IMG/VR virus record: IMGVR_UViG_3300042479_000392
Coordinates: 1 to 31,999 of that record
Length of the DNA stretch: 31,999 nucleotides
Source: a virus
Reading direction: 5' to 3' (one strand)
This document shows, one piece after another, positions 28,388 to 31,999 of this stretch; the first letter of the stretch is position 1, and each line of letters begins with the position of its first letter. Below the pieces are notes generated by a model that worked only from the letters and a program-made list of their open reading frames with translations, searched no databases and had not been told where the DNA came from. The position numbers and the translations under genes are program-made.

Positions 28388-29059
28388 TTATTTTGCCGTT
28401 GCCAGCCCAAAACCTAAGAAAACCCCGAAACCGATTTTAAAAGCGGTCGTTTCAAACCATTTTTTGCGGTCCTTAATATATATATTAGTCATTCCATGTA
28501 ATTGAATGTTAGGGTTATCAATATGCAACCTAACAACTTGATCCGATTTTTTAAATAAACGATTAATAAAGCCGTTTCGCAGCGTGTCCCCAAGTGAATA
28601 GGTAAATTGTGCGGGCGCAATTAAAGAATCGATTAAAAGCGTTCCATTGGACAAAATTTGTCCATTTATAGAAAACCATCGTTCACCCTTTGAAAAGGAA
28701 ACAGGAACCCGAAGATAATTAATTGAATCGATTTGTTCAGTTTCCGCGATCGGGATTTCCGTTTTAATAATGTACCGCGTTTTAAATTGAATTACCTCTT
28801 TCGGGTTTTTTATTTTCATTACCCGCAAAGCGAAAATTTCCTGTTCGTTTTTCTGCAGCTCCAAATCTTTTATTTTAATATTTACGTTTTGCGTATAAAT
28901 CAAACTTGAATCTAGCAACCGGGAAACCTTAAAACTTTCAATTTCGGAATCTTGTTTTTTTAGTTCGGAAATATATTCGCGGTTTAAACTGCAACTTCTA
29001 AATAAAAGAATTATTAAAATAATGCAAGCAATCAAAACAAAATTAATTCCCTTATACAT
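28388..29059 (-). CDS. Membrane protein with two ends anchored; spanin candidate
   Basis: The 223-residue protein has an N-terminal hydrophobic segment (residues about 5-20, INFVLIACIILIILLF) followed by RSC at 21-23, which could be a loose lipobox with C23, although Arg at that position is unusual. Residues about 25-80 look like a coiled coil (ISELKKQDSEIESFK). The middle is beta-rich, and the C-terminus (about 207-222, FKIGFGVFLGFGLATA) is a second hydrophobic segment. The layout matches a unimolecular spanin (lipid anchor, periplasmic rod and C-terminal membrane helix) or another Rz-like lysis protein. The gene ends the lysis-region block and lies directly before the P1 operon. The spanin function is inference. 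Confidence 0.5.
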   Translation of the reverse strand: MYKGINFVLIACIILIILLFRSCSLNREYISELKKQDSEIESFKVSRLLDSSLIYTQNVNIKIKDLELQKNEQEIFALRVMKIKNPKEVIQFKTRYIIKTEIPIAETEQIDSINYLRVPVSFSKGERWFSINGQILSNGTLLIDSLIAPAQFTYSLGDTLRNGFINRLFKKSDQVVRLHIDNPNIQLHGMTNIYIKDRKKWFETTAFKIGFGVFLGFGLATAK

Positions 29060-29249
29060 TGGTTCCCGTTATTAATAATAATTGAATCCAAAATTTAGCG
29101 AAATCGTTTTTATTTCTAAGATTGTTTTCTAAAACATTTTTGGCAAAACTTAACGGCATTTCTTTTTCCAATACATAATTAGAAACAACCATTATTAAAC
29201 GTTCGTCCGCTTCTAAATCGTTTTTCGGTAAATATGTTTCAAGCTCCAT
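29052..29249 (-). CDS. Small protein in lysis region, unknown
   Basis: This 65-residue protein lies between the PAS-HisKA gene and the spanin candidate, overlapping the latter by 8 bases. It is acidic at the start (LETYLPKNDLEADERLIM) with a helical end (NDFAKFWIQLLLITG) that may be amphipathic. It is not an ATPase: no N, G1 or G2 box is present, so it does not complete the upstream kinase. No family is recognised. Confidence 0.5.
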   Translation of the reverse strand: MELETYLPKNDLEADERLIMVVSNYVLEKEMPLSFAKNVLENNLRNKNDFAKFWIQLLLITGTNV

Positions 29250-29253
29250 TATT

Positions 29254-29823
29254 TTAAATTTGCCGCGTGGCTTTTTTAACTAAGTTATGAATTGATTTAT
29301 CGAGCTGTTCAACTGATAGGTTGACCATTTCGAGCAATTTAACATTTTCTTCGTCAGTTTGTGAATAATCCGTTTCAATTAACATTTTAACAAGCCCCGC
29401 AATGCTGGTTAACGGTTGCCGTAATTCGTGCGAAAGCATAAAGCGGAAATCCTCCAAAAGTTGTTTTTGTTTTTCGTATTCGTGGGATGTTATCGAAGTA
29501 ACATCGGTGATGGGTAAACCTACAAAATGCAAGGAATTTAAAATGAAATAAATATTCCACAGGTTCCAGCGCATTGACCCGTTTTTTTGTTTCGTTTTCG
29601 CATAAAATCGAATCGGTAAAGGTGCGCGGTCCTTTGCTCTTTTAACGGATTCTGAAAACTCGCTAAAATCGGAATCGTCCGAAATCATTTCGGAAACGTT
29701 TTTAGGTTTTATGTGGCTCGAATATTCTTTGAATAAATCGTTACTTCCAATAATAACCCCGTTTTCGTCGGTTACTACGTAAAATAAATCGATTGAATTA
29801 GTTAGAATATATCTCGCGCTCAT
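29254..29823 (-). CDS. PAS-HisKA protein lacking the kinase ATPase domain
   Basis: The 189-residue protein reads as a sensor fragment of a histidine kinase. Residues about 5-115 are PAS-like: LFYVVTDENGVIIGSNDLF at 13-31 and GSMRWNLWNIYF near 82. Residues about 125-185 are a HisKA dimerisation domain with H-box SHELRQPLTSIAGL, phospho-acceptor H132, and a second helix NVKLLEMVNLSVEQLDKSI. The HATPase_c catalytic domain is missing; the frame ends at 29254 and no N, G1, F or G2 box follows in the next gene. It could receive phosphate from a host kinase, dimerise with one, or act as a decoy. It lies among lysis genes. A -7-like box is at 29884-29891. Confidence 0.85.
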   Translation of the reverse strand: MSARYILTNSIDLFYVVTDENGVIIGSNDLFKEYSSHIKPKNVSEMISDDSDFSEFSESVKRAKDRAPLPIRFYAKTKQKNGSMRWNLWNIYFILNSLHFVGLPITDVTSITSHEYEKQKQLLEDFRFMLSHELRQPLTSIAGLVKMLIETDYSQTDEENVKLLEMVNLSVEQLDKSIHNLVKKATRQI

Positions 29824-29869
29824 TTATTTAAAATAAAAGCGCAAATTAATTTAATTAAATCTTAATTGT

Positions 29870-30346
29870 TTACGATTTCAATGCAAAGTTAATTTTTGAA
29901 AACATTGTAAACCACGAATTGAAAGAGTTTAACAAATAAACCATAGTGCAAATAAGCATCAAACCAAATTCAACACCCATACAAAGCCTGTTTAAATCGT
30001 TTTGAACGCTTATCGTTTCCTTTTTAGGGTGCAATACTATTAATTCATTTGCGCTTCGTGTATCGCCTTGTTTTAAATATTGCAAATCATTTAGTTTTAA
30101 TGTATCGGAATATCGAATAATTACTTTCGGGATTTCGAAATTATAATTAACGGCGGTTGTTTCCTTTTCAGCAAAAAATATTTGCCCCGATTCCGAAATA
30201 AAGTAATCGTTTTTAAAATCGAAATATTGATTCGAATAAATATTATCTAAGTCGGAAATATAACCGTGCGAAATATCCGAAAAATGAAATGATAAAAGCG
30301 TATCGTTAGAAATTTGAACGATTGAATCGCGCGTTTCTTTAATCAT
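29870..30346 (-). CDS. Tail-anchored membrane protein, unknown
   Basis: The 158-residue protein has no N-terminal signal. The soluble part (1-115) is beta-rich with acidic segments (FHFSDISHGYISDLDNIY). A hydrophobic segment at about 121-140 (LCMGVEFGLMLICTMVYLLN) anchors it near its C-terminus, leaving a short tail. It begins in an 8-base overlap with the holin candidate, so it could modulate the holin (an antiholin-like or accessory lysis factor), but no motif shows it. No family is recognised. Confidence 0.55.
   Translation of the reverse strand: MIKETRDSIVQISNDTLLSFHFSDISHGYISDLDNIYSNQYFDFKNDYFISESGQIFFAEKETTAVNYNFEIPKVIIRYSDTLKLNDLQYLKQGDTRSANELIVLHPKKETISVQNDLNRLCMGVEFGLMLICTMVYLLNSFNSWFTMFSKINFALKS
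29884..29891 (-). promoter_or_regulatory. Possible -7 box for the PAS-HisKA gene
   Basis: Minus-strand TAACTTTG fits TAnnTTTG and lies inside the 3' end of the upstream gene, about 60 bases before the PAS-HisKA start. No TTG is visible at -33, so it is weak, but it could allow separate expression of that gene. Confidence 0.25.
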
Positions 30347-30545
30347 TTTGCACCCCCTTTTCTTTTGGTTTCCACACCCATTTCAACGTAATAACCGCAC
30401 CAATAATATAAGCAAATGTTTCTTTGTCGATTTGTTTTAAAAAAAATAACCAAAACCCCGTAATTATTGCCATCGATCCGACGCAATAATTCCAATATTC
30501 AAAAACAATATTTAAAACGGTTTTAATTTTGCGCGGCTCAATCAT
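30339..30545 (-). CDS. Holin candidate, two membrane segments
   Basis: I start this gene at 30545 (MIEPRKIKTVLNIV), because a longer frame to 30665 would run inside the preceding secreted protein. The 68-residue product has hydrophobic segments at about 19-36 (NYCVGSMAIITGFWLFFL) and 43-57 (TFAYIIGAVITLKWV), with basic residues at both ends (EPRKIK and KPKEKG). This two-helix layout with a charged C-terminus is that of a class II holin, which forms membrane lesions so that the lysozyme can reach peptidoglycan. The gene overlaps the end of the preceding gene by 8 bases. Its place in the lysis cassette is the main support; no holin family signature is seen. Confidence 0.55.
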   Translation of the reverse strand: MIEPRKIKTVLNIVFEYWNYCVGSMAIITGFWLFFLKQIDKETFAYIIGAVITLKWVWKPKEKGVQND

Positions 30546-31314
30546 TTCGAACGATTTTAAATTGTGTATTTCCTGAAACCGAACGCCCCGATAAATCAAA
30601 ATAACTTTTAAAAGTTTCTTTTTTGTTTCTGCATTCAAAATAAGCAATTTCCGAAACCGTTGCATTCCCGTTTAAGTCAATTTCCCTAATTGCTAAATAA
30701 TTAATTCCGTTTTCGAAATTATTAGTTTGAATATTATAAACGCTTTCGCTAGAATTGTTTTCGATTTGCGGCTGGATAGTTTCCGCAACGTTCCAGCTTA
30801 TTAAATCCTTTGAAATTATAAGCTCGAAACGATCCGTATTCGTATTCGAACACGTTTTAAATTGAACGTTTAATAATTCCGCACCCATTACCGCACTAAG
30901 CCCGCAAAATTCAACTGCTAAAGGCGAAATTATTAACGCGTAAGGGCAAAAATTGTCGACTAATTCGGACGAAATCGAATAACAAATTACAACCGAATCA
31001 ATTCCCGCATCGATTAAATTCCCATATCCAATAAAAATACAATCCGAATTATATTGTCGAATTTCATTAACTATTAATGGGCTTCCGAATGGGCTTGAAT
31101 AACTGAACCGCGCTTGTTGTGTTGCTAAAATCTGTTTGACTTTTACGCAAATAGTTGTATCGGTAATATTTGCCGCGATACATTGCCCCGTGTTGTTTAA
31201 AGAATTAAACGAAGGGAAACCCCAAAAAGATTTTACAACTTTTGCCGAATCGCATTGAGCGTTTCCAATGTTTACAAAAGTTAAAAAGGCGAATAAAGTA
31301 ATTAGGTTTTTCAT
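30538..31314 (-). CDS. Secreted protein with T9SS-type C-terminal segment
   Basis: The 258-residue protein has a signal peptide (MKNLITLFAFLTFVNIGNAQ, 1-20) with a Bacteroidota-type cleavage site. Eight or so cysteines suggest an oxidised periplasmic or surface protein. The C-terminal third has the pattern of host T9SS cargo: RFELIISKDLISWNVAETIQ, NFENGINYLAIREIDLNGNA, and the final YFDLSGRSVSGNTQFKIVRN, which resembles the Y-x-L-x-G-R core of type A sorting domains. It is shorter than a standard sorting domain at the end. A phage carrying such a protein in the lysis region is unusual. It may be sent to the cell surface to alter receptors or adhesion. The function is inferred. Confidence 0.7.
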   Translation of the reverse strand: MKNLITLFAFLTFVNIGNAQCDSAKVVKSFWGFPSFNSLNNTGQCIAANITDTTICVKVKQILATQQARFSYSSPFGSPLIVNEIRQYNSDCIFIGYGNLIDAGIDSVVICYSISSELVDNFCPYALIISPLAVEFCGLSAVMGAELLNVQFKTCSNTNTDRFELIISKDLISWNVAETIQPQIENNSSESVYNIQTNNFENGINYLAIREIDLNGNATVSEIAYFECRNKKETFKSYFDLSGRSVSGNTQFKIVRND

Positions 31315-31367
31315 ACCCTCTTTACGAACTTAATCGCATTCGGGTTTATTACTTTTTCAATTATTAA

Positions 31368-31823
31368 TTACATAAAGTAAAGTTTCGATTCGGCTTTTCT
31401 TCTTTCAATTAATCCCTTTGATTTTTTGCCGCCTGAATTAATCCATTTATTGAACTCTAATTGAATCGATTTATCGTTGGAATTTACTTTTGCTTTTTTT
31501 AATAAAGTTGAAGCCGCAAACGCGTTAGGACCAATATTATAAACAAAACAAACCAGCGCGTCGAATTGATTTTGATTTAAAGTAATATTATAAAATAAAC
31601 CGTTAATTGTGCTTTCAAAACTTTGCAAAGTAACTTTTAAAAGTTCTTCGGCGGCTTGCTTATCTTTTAATTTATCGCCCATTTTAACGGGGCTTTTATC
31701 AGCGTAAAACGTGGAACCGAACCCAATTGTAGCAACACCCGACGTACACAAATAAGCGTTTAATTTCAAGCCCTCAAAACCTTTTAATAAATCTATTCCA
31801 GCTTGACTAATTTTCATTTTCAA
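31368..31823 (-). CDS. Endolysin, T4-type lysozyme (GH24)
   Basis: The 151-residue protein is a GH24 lysozyme that cuts the glycan chain of peptidoglycan. The catalytic triad follows E-8-C-5-T: E17 in KGFEGLKLN, C26 in AYLCTSGVAT, and T32 before IGFGSTF. The Asp-to-Cys change is the known variant of this family. The segment NQFDALVCFVYNIG with NP-like turn matches the core helix, and a basic C-terminus (LIERRKAESKLYFM) is typical. There is no signal peptide or SAR segment, so it should depend on a holin. The start at 31823 overlaps the upstream gene by 17 bases, and 31817 is an alternative. Confidence 0.95.
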   Translation of the reverse strand: MKMKISQAGIDLLKGFEGLKLNAYLCTSGVATIGFGSTFYADKSPVKMGDKLKDKQAAEELLKVTLQSFESTINGLFYNITLNQNQFDALVCFVYNIGPNAFAASTLLKKAKVNSNDKSIQLEFNKWINSGGKKSKGLIERRKAESKLYFM

Positions 31824-31995
31824 TTAATTTAAAACCTTCGGGATTAAATACGCCCTGAATAATTGATGTGTAATTATATTTTCCGAATTCAAAATCTTCT
31901 GGAATTAAAAAAACATTTTCCGATTCGCTCATTTCATTATAAGCTAAACCATAGCTAACAATTTCGTCCGTTTCAGGTGAAAATAAACCTTTCAT
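31807..31995 (-). CDS. Small protein before the lysozyme, unknown
   Basis: This 62-residue protein starts at the right edge (ATG 31995) and is complete. It is acidic and not membrane-associated (MSESENVFLIPEDFEFGKY, then GVFNPEGFKLIENEN). The end resembles short proteins found after tail fibres in Bacteroidota phages, but no family is assigned. It overlaps the lysozyme gene by 17 bases. If the genome is circular, it may follow the fibre gene that leaves the left edge; this cannot be seen here. Confidence 0.45.
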   Translation of the reverse strand: MKGLFSPETDEIVSYGLAYNEMSESENVFLIPEDFEFGKYNYTSIIQGVFNPEGFKLIENEN

Positions 31996-31999
31996 TATG

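Noticed and set aside
29052-29249. Downstream 65-residue gene as the missing kinase ATPase domain
   Set aside because: It lacks N, G1, F and G2 boxes and is too short, so the PAS-HisKA protein is truly without one in this window.
30546-30665. Longer N-terminus for the holin candidate, starting at 30665
   Set aside because: It would overlap the secreted protein by over 120 bases, its first 40 residues look out-of-frame, and the start at 30545 gives the 8-base overlap usual in this genome.
1-31999. Integrase, excisionase or other lysogeny genes; tRNA genes; CRISPR arrays; insertion sequences
   Set aside because: None was recognised. The XRE-type protein alone does not show lysogeny, as Cro-like regulators occur in virulent phages.

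Overview
This window is a stretch of a tailed bacteriophage (siphovirus-type) genome that very probably infects a flavobacterium or another member of the Bacteroidota. All credible genes lie on the minus strand, so transcription runs from the right edge to the left. The host guess rests on low GC, the absence of Shine-Dalgarno sequences with A-rich leaders instead, promoter boxes of the Bacteroidota form TAnnTTTG, and a phage protein that ends like a host type IX secretion cargo. No integrase, tRNA, rRNA, CRISPR array or insertion sequence was found, and no stretch longer than 300 bases lacks a gene.

Right to left: (1) 31995-28388 is a lysis-region cassette with a small protein, a T4-type lysozyme, a secreted T9SS-like protein, a two-helix holin candidate, a tail-anchored protein, a PAS-HisKA protein lacking a kinase ATPase domain, a 65-residue protein and a double-anchored spanin candidate. 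(2) 28333-25886 is an early operon. It starts at a promoter with a 17-bp palindromic operator, carries an XRE-type regulator, an OB-fold DUF3127-like protein and many small genes, and ends at a strong terminator. (3) 25811-18474 is a second operon behind the same promoter/operator. It carries RecT, its exonuclease, a PD-(D/E)XK nuclease, small genes, a replication initiator-like protein and a DnaB-type helicase. An apparently pseudoknotted RNA sits inside it, just before the replication genes. A terminator, preceded by a possible short RNA, closes it. (4) 18458-1 is the late block: ParB-methyltransferase fusion, small and large terminase, a tail-assembly chaperone with a likely -1 frameshift, tail and baseplate proteins, tape measure, protease-scaffold, major capsid, tail tube, portal, connector and a tail fibre cut by the window edge.

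The late order is unusual: the portal lies after the capsid and far from the terminase. The fibre runs off the left edge and lysis genes start at the right edge, so the window may be most of a circularly permuted genome, but that is inference.

The most interesting observations are: the pseudoknot RNA between two tandem paralogues (about 22060-21945); two early promoters sharing one operator; an AAACCCC motif placed six bases before several early start codons, with a possible short RNA carrying the complementary GGGGUUU; a kinase-less PAS-HisKA protein in the lysis region; a host-like T9SS-type secreted protein; and a T9 slippery run in the tail chaperone gene.
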